A stretch of 59,381 nt of DNA. Origin: Halieaceae bacterium. GTDB lineage: Bacteria > Pseudomonadota > Gammaproteobacteria > Pseudomonadales > Halieaceae. The notes beneath the pieces are model-generated. The model had not been told where the DNA came from and did no database searches. It saw only the letters and a list, made by a program, of their open reading frames with translations. The stretch lies in NCBI GenBank assembly GCA_028282105.1, contig JANQIO010000116.1, forward strand, positions 1 through 59,381, written 5' to 3'. The position numbers and the translations under genes are program-made. Positions 26,923 through 35,916 of this stretch are shown here, one piece after another (position 1 is the first letter of the stretch; every line of letters starts with the position of its first letter).

Positions 26923-28877
26923 TAGAAGGTCAGGGTTCTGCTGTCGCTGAACAATGTCCAGGTCTTATCGTAAAGCGACCCGGTATTGTAAATCGTCTTA
27001 GTGGCTTCCTTCTGGCCAAACTTGCAGCAGAACTTGTAGGTCGGGTATTTGACGAACAGGAAGATGTCGCCTTCGATGGCCTTGAGCTCGTTCTCGATAT
27101 CCAGGCCCAGGGTAATCCTGCCGTCGCTGGCCGCTTCAGTAAGGTCGGCGCTGCCGGTGATGGAGAAGCCTTCCGAGATAATCAGGAAGGAACCGCCCAC
27201 CCCGCCCGAAGCCACCAGCAGGTTGATCTCGGCGGTGGCAAATGCCGAAATCTCGGCACTGAATACATCGCCGGTTGCGGTAATCACCAGGTTGTCGAAG
27301 CCAATTTCCGCGCCAAAGCCCACACTGCCGGCGATACCCGCGCTGACGCGTAGCGGCACAATGGCAATCACAAAGCGCGCATCAAACAGGGCGCGCTCTT
27401 CCTCCCAGGTGCGATCCCAGGATTTCTGCAGGCGGTCGGCGACGCTGTCGCTCTCGGAGAACACCGACGCGCCGAGAATGCGCACCCCGACGTTGTAGCC
27501 AGCACCCACCGTATCGCCGTAGGCGAAGGCCTGGGCACTGGCGCCGAGCAGGCTGGCGCTGTTGTTGAAGATGAAGATATCGAAGCTGCCCGAAGAGTTG
27601 AACTCCGCCGAGAAGCGTGACTGTGACACATAGCTGTTGGTACCGATGTTTAGGCTGACGGCGAATTTGCTGGAGTCGCCGTAGACCTGGCCGAAGCTCC
27701 TCACGAAACTGAGCAAGGCATTGTTCTGGGCCGACACATCATCGCCGGTAGCACCTCCGGGGCCGGCGACACGGCGCGTTTCAGCCTGTTCCGCGGCGAT
27801 GGTGGGACCGGTCTCAAACACCGTCTCGGGATCGAAGAATGCGTACGGCACCTGGATTTCCAGCACGTTGTTGTCATCGCGGTGCTCCACATCGGCGCTG
27901 ATGTCGATGATGGTAAACCGCAGCGTGACCAGGTTTTCCTCGGCATCGGGATCGAAGGCATCGAGCAGTGCGTGACTCAGTTCACCGTTCACTGTGATGT
28001 CCCAGGGGAAATAGTGCTCTTCAAAATCGTTGGGGAACACAATATCCATGGTGTCGAGGTACGCATCGTCACCCTCGGTCCACAGGTGGGCGGTGTAGGC
28101 CTGGCCGCCAACGATCATTTCGGCGGCCACCCGGGCGGAGATAACCCCACTACCCAGCTTGGTGGCGTCTATGTGGCCGATGATATGCGACTCCACCTCG
28201 TCGGGGGCGGCGCTGTCGTTCTCCTCACCGGGGGCAGGCTCCGGCAGCAGGATAAATCCGCTCGCAACTTCGACCTTGTGAATAATGAAATCATGGTGCA
28301 GCTCGGAATCGATAAGGATGTCGCCGTAGGTATCTTCCTCGCCGTCTTCCAGACCCCGGGACAGATTGTCGCGCAGGTTGATGTCGTCCGCCACGATACC
28401 GGCGGCATCAACATAAGCCACGATCAGGTAATCACCCGCCGCCGGGAGGTTGGAGGGAACGATGAACTGGGCGGTGTAGGTGGTATCACCCTCGATCACT
28501 TCTTCAATGAAGAAGTCACCGAGATCGTAGGTCTCAGCTTCCTCATCGTCCACCAACTGGCCGGACTTGCTGCGCTCGATCAGGAAAAAGTGGACGCCAA
28601 TGTGCTCTGCTTCCACGCCGTTGGCGCGCACCGTGAAATCAAACTGGATGGTCTCCCCTGGCGAGGCCACCGCTGACGAGGTGGCGAACACGGTAGCGGC
28701 GCCGCCAATCGGACCACCGCTGGCATCGACTGCGGCCGCATCGCCGATGGATATCAACGCCAGGTTGGGGCCCTGCCCCGGCGGCACAAAGGTGTCGTCA
28801 CTATCACTGCAGGCGGCGAGCCAAAGGCCCAGGCAGACGACCAGGCTGCGCACCAGCACCGGAATACACTTACGCAT
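26922..28877 (-). CDS. Beta-rich lipoprotein coupled to the HEAT/vitellogenin-like protein
   Basis: A 651-aa lipoprotein (lipobox WLAAC, Cys23). Residues about 35-180 contain a CARDB/Ig-like domain ('SPGETIQFDFTVRANG', 'LPAAGDYLIVAYVDAAG', 'INLRDNLS'). A second beta domain follows, and the last 270 residues are long alternating beta strands with many Ser/Ala/Val ('SVGFGAEIGFDNLVITATGD', 'ISAFATAEINLLVASGGVG'), as in amphipathic sheet or barrel proteins. The C-terminus has a CC pair ('YKFCCKFGQ'). No family name is certain. Its stop overlaps the GTG of the HEAT gene, so the two products are probably partners. Confidence 0.72.
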   Translation of the reverse strand: MRKCIPVLVRSLVVCLGLWLAACSDSDDTFVPPGQGPNLALISIGDAAAVDASGGPIGGAATVFATSSAVASPGETIQFDFTVRANGVEAEHIGVHFFLIERSKSGQLVDDEEAETYDLGDFFIEEVIEGDTTYTAQFIVPSNLPAAGDYLIVAYVDAAGIVADDINLRDNLSRGLEDGEEDTYGDILIDSELHHDFIIHKVEVASGFILLPEPAPGEENDSAAPDEVESHIIGHIDATKLGSGVISARVAAEMIVGGQAYTAHLWTEGDDAYLDTMDIVFPNDFEEHYFPWDITVNGELSHALLDAFDPDAEENLVTLRFTIIDISADVEHRDDNNVLEIQVPYAFFDPETVFETGPTIAAEQAETRRVAGPGGATGDDVSAQNNALLSFVRSFGQVYGDSSKFAVSLNIGTNSYVSQSRFSAEFNSSGSFDIFIFNNSASLLGASAQAFAYGDTVGAGYNVGVRILGASVFSESDSVADRLQKSWDRTWEEERALFDARFVIAIVPLRVSAGIAGSVGFGAEIGFDNLVITATGDVFSAEISAFATAEINLLVASGGVGGSFLIISEGFSITGSADLTEAASDGRITLGLDIENELKAIEGDIFLFVKYPTYKFCCKFGQKEATKTIYNTGSLYDKTWTLFSDSRTLTF

Positions 28878-28941
28878 GATTATTCCCCCTCAACACTCCC
28901 CTAAACCGCATGGGACCGAACGAACGTCGGTAGTATCTGAA

Positions 28942-28955
28942 AACTCTATAGAGTT
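28942..28955. promoter_or_regulatory. Perfect 14-bp palindrome between pilU and the beta-rich lipoprotein gene
   Basis: AACTCTATAGAGTT lies 65 bp before the lipoprotein ATG and 109 bp after the pilU stop, both genes reading leftward. It may be an operator for the lipoprotein-HEAT operon or, since a short T run follows on the minus strand, a weak terminator for pilU. Confidence 0.5.
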
Positions 28956-29063
28956 CTCAGGACTTGTCCAGCCTGGGACTACACATCCAAAAGCCTTATT
29001 AACTTTGGGGATATAGCTGATAGGGAACTGACGCCGGTAGCGCGGCCGCGAGCGGCCAGACAC

Positions 29064-30200
29064 TCAGGCCGCGTCCGACTCGTCCGGCTCTTCTTCCTCG
29101 AGTTCCAGGGACAGGCCACCGCTGCCGCTGGAGCTTGGCACATCACCGGACAGCTTCAGCGTGAGGCGCACCGTGTTTTCGGAGTCGGCGTTCTTGAGCG
29201 CTTCATCCATGCTGATTTTGCCTTCCTTGTAGAGCTTCACCAGCGCCTGGTCGAAGGTCTGCATACCGAGCTCATTGGACTTCTCCATGATCTCCTTGAT
29301 GCTCTCGAACTCACCGCGCAGGATCAGCTCCGAGATGGTCGGCGTGCCTAACAGGATCTCGATCGCCGCACAGCGTTTGCCGTCCGTGGTGGGGATCAGC
29401 CGCTGGGACACGAAGGCCCGCAGATTGGAGGACAAGTCCATCAGCAGCTGTGGGCGCCGCTCTTCGGGGAAGAAGTTGATGATGCGGTCCAGGGCCTGGT
29501 TGGCGTTGTTGGCGTGCAGGGTAGAAATCGCCAGGTGGCCGGTCTCGGCAAAAGCCAGGGCATGTTCCATGGTTTCGCGATCGCGAATCTCGCCAATCAG
29601 GATCACATCCGGCGCTTGCCGCAGGGTGTTTTTGAGGGCGGCGTGCCAGTTGCGTGTATCCACGCCCACCTCACGCTGGTTGACAATGCACTTCTTGTGT
29701 TTGTGCACGAACTCCACCGGGTCCTCGATGGTGATGATATGGCCCGAGGAATTGGAATTGCGATGATCGATCAGCGCTGCCAGCGTGGTGGATTTCCCCG
29801 AGCCCGTTGCGCCTACCATCAGGACCAGTCCGCGCTTGGCCATAATCGTATCGGTGAGGACGGGGGGCAGGTTCAGATCGGCGGCCTTGGGAATCTCGGT
29901 CACGATGTTGCGGGCAACAATGCCGACTTCATTACGTTGGACAAAGATATTGATGCGAAAGCGGCCCACCTGAGAAATGGTAATCGCCAGGTTCATCTCC
30001 AGCTCGAGCTCGAACTCCTCGCGCTGGGTATCGTCCATGATCTCGTAGGCGATCTCCTTGATCTCGCCGGGTCCCATGACGTCCTTGGCGACGGGTTTGA
30101 GTTTGCCCTGAAACTTGGCGCAGGGCGGCGCGCCGGTGGACAAATAGAGATCTGACCCGCCGTGCTTGGCGAGAGTTTCCAACCAGGGTGTGATTCGCAT
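29064..30200 (-). CDS. pilU: PilT/PilU-family type IV pilus retraction ATPase
   Basis: A 378-aa hexameric ATPase of the PilT/PilU group that powers pilus retraction and twitching. The Walker A motif is 'GATGSGKST' (130-138); 'IITIEDPVEFVHKHKK', 'LRQAPDVILIGEIRDRETM' and 'TGHLAISTLHANNANQALDR' are the Asp box, Walker B and His box. The acidic C-terminal tail ('LSLELEEEEPDESDAA') and length fit PilU better than PilT. No other pilus gene is in the window, so PilT is presumably elsewhere. Confidence 0.9.
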   Translation of the reverse strand: MRITPWLETLAKHGGSDLYLSTGAPPCAKFQGKLKPVAKDVMGPGEIKEIAYEIMDDTQREEFELELEMNLAITISQVGRFRINIFVQRNEVGIVARNIVTEIPKAADLNLPPVLTDTIMAKRGLVLMVGATGSGKSTTLAALIDHRNSNSSGHIITIEDPVEFVHKHKKCIVNQREVGVDTRNWHAALKNTLRQAPDVILIGEIRDRETMEHALAFAETGHLAISTLHANNANQALDRIINFFPEERRPQLLMDLSSNLRAFVSQRLIPTTDGKRCAAIEILLGTPTISELILRGEFESIKEIMEKSNELGMQTFDQALVKLYKEGKISMDEALKNADSENTVRLTLKLSGDVPSSSGSGGLSLELEEEEPDESDAA

Positions 30201-30664
30201 CGCCTTACCTCGTTACTACGTCCATGGCCAAATATGCAAAGAGGCACTAGTTTTATGATCCGCTTCATGCCGAGGCAAAGCGCGTTGGCAAAAGTGTGCA
30301 CCAGTTCACGGTGCTTCCAGATCACACTGCGGCGACACTGCCGTCGACTAGCAGTGCCAGCGCAGGAAAACTAAGTTCGCTCTATCTCAGTATAGCCGCA
30401 GATGGCGAGGTCGGAACTGCGGGCTGCAATACGCCGCAGTAAATACAGTACTTTGCACCACCCCGGTGCATCCTGGGGCCAGCATCAGACGAACCATGGG
30501 GTGAATCGAGTAAAAGGGGTCGCTTTCCGTGAGCTGACAAACCTCGAATTGAGTAAGCTGTCCCCCGACTTTCACTTCCACCTGAGCATAATGGGACGCC
30601 AATCACCGAAACTTCTACACCACAAAGAATCGCTATCATTGGCAGCGCACTCGGTGGCGGTGCC
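30201..30664. other. Intergenic stretch between pilU and the NeuD-like gene
   Basis: About 460 bp without a convincing gene. It contains a small palindrome (TGCACC/GGTGCA arms at 30454-30470). A 71-codon leftward frame (30387-30602, TTG start) has no recognisable motif. From 30557 onward the frame of the next gene is open and encodes a plausible Rossmann strand, so part of this gap is probably coding. Confidence 0.5.
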
Positions 30665-31273
30665 ATGCAGATTATTGATGCGCTACAGAACCTAGAGGAC
30701 GCCCGCGCGGTCGCTATCTTCGATTCCGACCCCAACGCCCGGAACGCCAGTATCCTGGGCGTACCAGTGTTGGACACCAGCGACAAGGTGGCAGCCCACT
30801 TTCAGCAGGGTGTATTCGATGCGCTCGTCATCGCCCTTGGAGGGAATCTGTTGGAACGCGAGCGCGTGTTCAGGGAGTACGATTCCCAGAACATCCCCTT
30901 TGCCAATGTCATCGACCCGAGCGCGCAAATTCGAAGTGAGGCGAAAATTGGGCGCGGCAATATCCTGCTGGGCGGGGTCTATCTTGGGCCCGGCACGATT
31001 GTCGGTGACAACTGCTACATCATCAGCAATACCACCATTCAGCATCACTCGTTGGTCGGGGATCATTGCTACTTCAGCACATCGGTCGCCATTGCCGGCA
31101 GGGTAAAGGTGGGCAATCGCGTGCGCTTTGATACCGCCAGTGGCGCGAAAGCCAATGCCGCACTAGGTGACGACAGCACGGTGTCCGCAGGCTGCATAGT
31201 GACGCAGAATGTTCCAGCAGGCGCGACAGTGGAAGCGCCGGAGTTCACCATCAGCAGGAGTGTCGCAAACTAG
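30665..31273 (+). CDS. NeuD/PglD-family hexapeptide acyltransferase, true start unclear
   Basis: A sugar O-acyltransferase of the left-handed beta-helix type. The visible 202 aa include the end of a PglD-like N-terminal domain ('DARAVAIFDSDPNARN') and hexapeptide turns ('IGRGNILLGGVYLGPGTIVG', 'NCYIISNTTIQHHSLVG', 'VAIAGRVKVGNR'). The first canonical start is ATG 30665, but the same frame upstream encodes 'RIAIIGSALGGGA', the nucleotide-binding strand the domain needs, and has no ATG, GTG or TTG back to the stop at 30554. Either a rare start (for example ATC 30602) is used or a frameshift separates it from ATG 30591. It has no sugar-gene neighbours. Confidence 0.72.
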   Translation: MQIIDALQNLEDARAVAIFDSDPNARNASILGVPVLDTSDKVAAHFQQGVFDALVIALGGNLLERERVFREYDSQNIPFANVIDPSAQIRSEAKIGRGNILLGGVYLGPGTIVGDNCYIISNTTIQHHSLVGDHCYFSTSVAIAGRVKVGNRVRFDTASGAKANAALGDDSTVSAGCIVTQNVPAGATVEAPEFTISRSVAN

Positions 31274-31685
31274 TATGATGGCAAGAGGTGCCGGTCGCGG
31301 CGAGTGTGCTCCAGCGACTATCAGGAGCGCGAAGGGCAGTGGCCACCCATCCCGCGACAACCGCCCATTGTAAAGTCTGCCTGTCTAGGCGCCTGACCAG
31401 GAAATCTGACATCCCCCCCTTCTCGACTCCCCTGCACCACCTCTGGTCGGCGAACGACACGGCCAGCCGCAGCCAGAATCGCAGGGACAGCAACTTGCAG
31501 CGTTGGTTCCATTTCATTGCTCGATACTAGTCATTACTACCATGAATTGGACTAGGAGAGCGCCACCGGTGACCATAACCCTAGGCACGCTGTCACCTCG
31601 CTCTTCCTGAAACCGGAGCGCAGAGAGTAAGGTGTGGGTAGCGAGAGTGCCGGGGCAGCGTGCGCCAATGAGTACGGAGGTGCTT
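31274..31685 (+). other. Intergenic stretch before the caspase/CHAT-like lipoprotein gene
   Basis: About 410 bp with no gene I can support. It should contain the promoter of the lipoprotein gene. The last part holds the GGAGG ribosome site at 31676-31680 that sets the next start; frames open upstream of that site are not conserved-looking. I see no repeats or clear operators. Confidence 0.5.
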
Positions 31686-34600
31686 ATGGCTCGCTGCATC
31701 GCCCAGACACAGATTCTCGCCCGCCCGTTGCCCTGCAACGTGCGCCCAGCCGTATCACGCCTCCTTTTCCTCATCTTTAGCCTGGCACTGACTGGCTGTC
31801 TCACTGTTCACGTTGACGCACCCGTCTCCGGGGCCACGGTCACTATTGCCCCGTTGGAGTCGCGGGAGGAACCCGTTATTGCTGCCAGGACGAGCTCGTC
31901 GGCGGAGATGTCCGCAGTGTTCGGCGCGGCATTCTGGGAAACGCTGCCCGATACCACCCGGGCAAGCCTGTTCGGGCACGTCGCAATCCCGGACGACCTG
32001 CTGATTGACGATGCGCTGTATGTGGTGACCGCCAGCGGCGGTAGTATCGAATCAGCGATGGGTGAAGATGCCCGGGAAAACGGCGCCGAGATTCACGGCC
32101 TGTTCACAGGCGCGCAATTGCAATACACCGAGGTCTTCCTGTCGCCACTCACGGATGCGCTCTACCGGTCCCTGGAGTCTGATCTTGCCGCGCTGACGCC
32201 AGCCACAATCCTGAGCTTTCTGGATCAGCGCTCCGGTACGCTCAGCCTGGCGGCAGGTCAGGACCAGTTGAGCTACGACAGTCTCATCCAGTCCCGGGAG
32301 GCTATCACCTTCGAATCGCGGGCGATGGATGAGTACGTCAACATTATTGAGGAACCGTTGGGCGATGAATCTGCGCTGGAGGAGCATCTGCAGGAATTGC
32401 TGGAGGTACCTGACAACTCCGCACTAACGCAGGTGGCTTCGGCAATCCTGCAGATAGCCAGAGCCGGCAACAACCCGGTGACCAGTACTGATGATGTCCT
32501 CTCCATTTTTAAGAAGGTGGCCGCAGAGGTCGACCGGCTGGCCACCTGGACTGTGCTGGAACCCGAACGCACCAGTAACCCGGCCACCCGCATCCGAATG
32601 ACCCTAACCGACGGTTCGTCGGCCACGCTGGCGCTTCGATACATCCAGGAAGAAGCCCGTTCCGCCGGCTTTATCGCACGCGATGGCGGCAACAGGGCAG
32701 CCGGCGATGCCGCTACGTTTACAGCGTCGACCAACAACGGGGGCGCGGGCCGCGCGGTGTTCAACATGTACAACAACGGCCGCGCCGTTCCCGACGATAC
32801 CCGCGTGCAGCAACTCCGTGCGCTGCTATCAGCCGACGGTGCCGACGTTGACGTAGTGCGCTTTTCGGATCCCGACCTGTTCTACCAATATAGTCAGCGA
32901 TATCAACAGCTTGCGTGGTTCGGGCACGGTGGCCCGCAGGGGCTCGAACTGGCGGCGTTTACCGACCAGCAGCTCTACCACGCGATCAAGCGGCGCTACC
33001 CCTCAGATGAACTGGTGAGCATCGATTCGGCTTTCACCTTTTCCCGGGATGCGGAAGGCAATTTGGACTTTCGCCGGGAATACACGCCACTCATCAGGCC
33101 GGCACTTCTCGAACAGGTTGGATTCGGGCCGGGTAGCGGGGATGACTCGCGCGCGCTGTTTTTCGAGTCTTGCGGCGTATTCGACGGTGACTTCGTGGGG
33201 GGCACGATTGCCAGCGCGGCACACAATGCAGGCTGGCCGAATGTTCTGGGCTTCTCCATCAACCCCTATCTCGACACGGGCTGGCTCGGCTTTGCAGATA
33301 TCGCCACAGGCACCTACCAGACGCGCGTCGATCTCTTCTGGCAGCGCCATATCGCCCAGCACAAATCCGTTCTCGCGTCGCTCATGACAGCCAATGACGC
33401 TGACATTGACGCAGCCCCCCTGGCCTGTGCCTATGCCACGATTGTCAGCGGCGACGATGTGGAGACGGTCGATCAAACCGAATGCCCCGAGATTATCCAG
33501 CGGGGTGCCTGGTTAACGGACCTGCGGCTCAGCCTGTCGCCGACGACTATCGAGGCTGGCGCCAGCTCAACGTTCACCGCCACCGTCGTGTCCAGCTACC
33601 CAATTTTCGATGTTGAGTTGCTGGCGCTGGCCAGCGGTGTTTCGGGCGTCGCTCTGTTCGAGGAATCGTATGTAGATTCCGGCGACGCGGTGTTGAGCTC
33701 CGACAGCATTGTGCGGATCGGCCCGCTCGAGGAAGCTTTCGGTATCGCTGGAAACTATAGCGTCCAGTTGTCCGTCAAGGACCCCTTCGTTCCCGGCGCT
33801 ATTGTCGATATCGCGCAGCGGGGCCTGACGGTGACAGCGCCTGCCGAGACACCGCCCCCACATCAACCGCCGGAAGATGACCTGCCACCCGAGGCGCCAC
33901 CCATTGAGGAGCCTCCGCCCGAGCCGGAAGATCCGCCCGGGGACGATGTGCCAGTCATACCCCCAGTTGAGCCGCCGGGCGACCCGGCCCCGGTGAACAA
34001 TGCCCCACTACTGGTCGCCGACCAGGTCGACACGGCACTGCCGCGCAATAAGACCATCGCAATCCGGGTGTGTTCGGACGTCGACGGCTATGCGAGGCAC
34101 CAGTACTTCGTTGAAACAGCCGACGGCTGGGAGAGTGCGCTGAATCGCTCCGTTGATCTCGAAGACACCGTGGACGTCGAAGTAGCGGCGTGTGTTGCGT
34201 ACCTGGAAGCTGACCACGACGACTTCAACGGCTATAACGTCGACATCCGGATCGTCGACGGCGTTCACGACCTCGAGACGACGCTTGCCGCGGACAAGGC
34301 GTCGACACGGCTACAGTTTGACACCCGGCTCGACGAAGAAGAGCTGGACGATGACGCGTCTAAACCCGAGAAGTTCGACGGAGCCGACGGTGTCGACTTC
34401 ATGTTGACCGGCGCTACCGAGAGCAATGATCCGTCAGATGGGGTCATCGGTTACTTTGAGTTTGAGGCCGAGTATGACGACGGCAGGGAAGAAAAAGTCG
34501 TTGTCGACGAAGGTGAAATCTACCGCGAAAAGGTGCCGACGGTTGCCGAACATGACCCTTCAGGGAATCGCGTATTCATGTATGCAGAATACGTGGCGCG

Positions 34601-34952
34601 TAGGTCCGACAGCTTCGACGCCGAGATCTGGGTAGGGGCTGAAGACAACGACGTATTCCCCTCAACGTATGAACTAAGGGTAAGGCGCGGCGAGAAGGCG
34701 CGCTTTGTGTTCCGCGACGACGGCGGCAAACGGATAGACAAGCCCTACCTGGTGCGCGATGTCAGCTCCGGGAAGGTCGCCGAGCTGAGAGCGAACGACC
34801 ACCGCGTCCGTATCGATGACTACACCACCGCATTGGATATCGACACCACCACACTCAGTGACGACTCCTACATCTTCTGGGTGCTGGTGGAGAACTGGAA
34901 AACCAATGAGCGCGCGGCGTTTTTGCAGCTAAAACTCATCATCGTCGATTAA
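31686..34952 (+). CDS. Large lipoprotein with a caspase/CHAT-like His-Cys domain
   Basis: A 1088-aa lipoprotein: ATG 31686 has GGAGG five bases upstream, and the lipobox is SLALTGC. Residues about 360-520 look like a clan CD peptidase fold: strand 'GRAVFNMYNNGRAV', strand 'DVDVVRFSD', then His414 in 'LAWFGHGGPQG' and Cys496 in 'ALFFESCGVFDGD', each at the end of a hydrophobic strand, as in caspases, gingipains and CHAT proteases. Next comes an Ig-like domain (about 610-700), a Pro/Glu linker (about 720-770) and two or three acidic beta domains to the end. The substrate is unknown. A terminator follows directly. It stands alone as a gene. Confidence 0.72.
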   Translation: MARCIAQTQILARPLPCNVRPAVSRLLFLIFSLALTGCLTVHVDAPVSGATVTIAPLESREEPVIAARTSSSAEMSAVFGAAFWETLPDTTRASLFGHVAIPDDLLIDDALYVVTASGGSIESAMGEDARENGAEIHGLFTGAQLQYTEVFLSPLTDALYRSLESDLAALTPATILSFLDQRSGTLSLAAGQDQLSYDSLIQSREAITFESRAMDEYVNIIEEPLGDESALEEHLQELLEVPDNSALTQVASAILQIARAGNNPVTSTDDVLSIFKKVAAEVDRLATWTVLEPERTSNPATRIRMTLTDGSSATLALRYIQEEARSAGFIARDGGNRAAGDAATFTASTNNGGAGRAVFNMYNNGRAVPDDTRVQQLRALLSADGADVDVVRFSDPDLFYQYSQRYQQLAWFGHGGPQGLELAAFTDQQLYHAIKRRYPSDELVSIDSAFTFSRDAEGNLDFRREYTPLIRPALLEQVGFGPGSGDDSRALFFESCGVFDGDFVGGTIASAAHNAGWPNVLGFSINPYLDTGWLGFADIATGTYQTRVDLFWQRHIAQHKSVLASLMTANDADIDAAPLACAYATIVSGDDVETVDQTECPEIIQRGAWLTDLRLSLSPTTIEAGASSTFTATVVSSYPIFDVELLALASGVSGVALFEESYVDSGDAVLSSDSIVRIGPLEEAFGIAGNYSVQLSVKDPFVPGAIVDIAQRGLTVTAPAETPPPHQPPEDDLPPEAPPIEEPPPEPEDPPGDDVPVIPPVEPPGDPAPVNNAPLLVADQVDTALPRNKTIAIRVCSDVDGYARHQYFVETADGWESALNRSVDLEDTVDVEVAACVAYLEADHDDFNGYNVDIRIVDGVHDLETTLAADKASTRLQFDTRLDEEELDDDASKPEKFDGADGVDFMLTGATESNDPSDGVIGYFEFEAEYDDGREEKVVVDEGEIYREKVPTVAEHDPSGNRVFMYAEYVARRSDSFDAEIWVGAEDNDVFPSTYELRVRRGEKARFVFRDDGGKRIDKPYLVRDVSSGKVAELRANDHRVRIDDYTTALDIDTTTLSDDSYIFWVLVENWKTNERAAFLQLKLIIVD

Positions 34953-34955
34953 TCG

Positions 34956-34978
34956 AAAAGGGGTCAGGCCCTTTTTTT
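34956..34978 (+). terminator. Rho-independent terminator after the caspase/CHAT-like lipoprotein gene
   Basis: AAAAGGG pairs with CCCTTTT around GTCAGG, and seven T residues follow the stem. It begins 3 bp after the stop codon at 34952 and faces the plus strand. The core resembles the GGGGTC-type hairpins often seen at gene ends, but the position after a stop makes a terminator the simplest reading. Confidence 0.85.
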
Positions 34979-35178
34979 GCGAGGTCTCCCGCTGTGGGCG
35001 TGGCCAACCGGAACGTTTAGCGCTGCGTCGATCTGGTCAGTTTCCAGCGGGCAGAAATAAGCGAGGTTTGCGAGGCATCGTCTCCACCATCAATGGCCAA
35101 ACGCATCACCGCTTCATGCTAGCGACAATCGAACTGCCTCAGGCCTTCAACTCCGATTCCATGCCATCTTTTCCATAC
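34979..35178. other. Intergenic stretch between two facing terminators
   Basis: About 200 bp between the terminators of the lipoprotein gene and of the RHS/immunity operon. No gene or repeat was seen. Base composition shifts from GC-rich to AT-richer near 35140, marking the edge of the toxin-immunity segment. Confidence 0.5.
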
Positions 35179-35196
35179 AAAAAGGGCTCTGCCCCT
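35179..35196 (-). terminator. Likely terminator after the immunity gene
   Basis: On the minus strand AGGGGC and GCCCTT pair (one G-T) around AGA, followed by five T residues in all. It lies 9 bp beyond the stop of the putative immunity gene. It closes the RHS operon. Confidence 0.72.
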
Positions 35197-35204
35197 CCTT
35201 GAGC

Positions 35205-35894
35205 TCATCGCCCATCTGATTTAATTGCTTTGATGTCACCGCTTCCATTGCTATCGAATTCGTACTTAGCAAGCTCGGAACCGTCTTTCTCATGGTGCAA
35301 GAGCACATCGTTCGAGAGCCATTTGATATCTCCAATTCGTTCATTAAATAAAAACTCGTCCGGCTCCTCTGAAAAAGAGAGTTCGTTTAGGAGCTCCTGT
35401 CCTGTCGGGTCCTTCACGACGAGGAAACAGTCGAATGAGGAGACGCTATGAACGCAGACGATTTCTGCAAAGAGAGATTTCTTTCGGTTAGACTTTCTCC
35501 TGAAGACATACTTATTAACGAAGTCATCTTCGATTACTTGTTGGTATGCGTCGTCAAAGTTCTCCCGAGGCCAGCCATATTTATCACAGAGTCGAATTAA
35601 GGCTGCATAAAGAGCATCTAGCAAATACCTCTTTTTTGCTTTTTCGCGTAAGGTATTAAACGTATTAAAGTCAAACGTCTGGTAAAACTTGAGAACAGAG
35701 CTGCTTGATTCTGTGATTCCTGATCTCTCGTCGAGGTCGCTCAGCTTAACAACGACACGGTAGATTGCTTCAGTCTCAATTGGCTCAAAATGACGCTCGA
35801 AATGCGCGCAAACGGACCGATTAAACAACGTGAAATTCCGCGCCTCCGTGAGTTCCAACTTGAACGCCCAAAGGCTAAATTCCTTCAATTTCAT
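35205..35894 (-). CDS. Putative immunity protein for the RHS toxin tip
   Basis: I do not recognise the family. The 229-aa product (ATG 35894; a GTG two codons earlier is possible) has no signal peptide, so it stays in the cytosol. It has many Phe, Tyr and charged residues and is mixed alpha/beta: helical 'AKKRYLLDALYAALIRLCDKYG' and strands near 'AEIVCVHSVSSFDCFLVVKD'. It starts 22 bp after the RHS gene stop on the same strand and is clearly AT-richer than the RHS core. That position, size and composition are those of an immunity gene; the function is inferred only from context. Confidence 0.7.
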   Translation of the reverse strand: MKLKEFSLWAFKLELTEARNFTLFNRSVCAHFERHFEPIETEAIYRVVVKLSDLDERSGITESSSSVLKFYQTFDFNTFNTLREKAKKRYLLDALYAALIRLCDKYGWPRENFDDAYQQVIEDDFVNKYVFRRKSNRKKSLFAEIVCVHSVSSFDCFLVVKDPTGQELLNELSFSEEPDEFLFNERIGDIKWLSNDVLLHHEKDGSELAKYEFDSNGSGDIKAIKSDGR

Positions 35895-35916
35895 TGGCAC
35901 TTACTTCGGCTGAGTT

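Noticed and set aside
30387..30602. A 71-codon minus-strand frame between pilU and the NeuD-like gene
   Set aside because: TTG start, no ribosome site and no motif; it also overlaps the likely upstream extension of the NeuD-like gene.
34956..34978. REP-type mobile palindrome
   Set aside because: The hairpin has a seven-T tail and lies 3 bp after a stop codon, so a terminator is simpler; no transposase gene is present.
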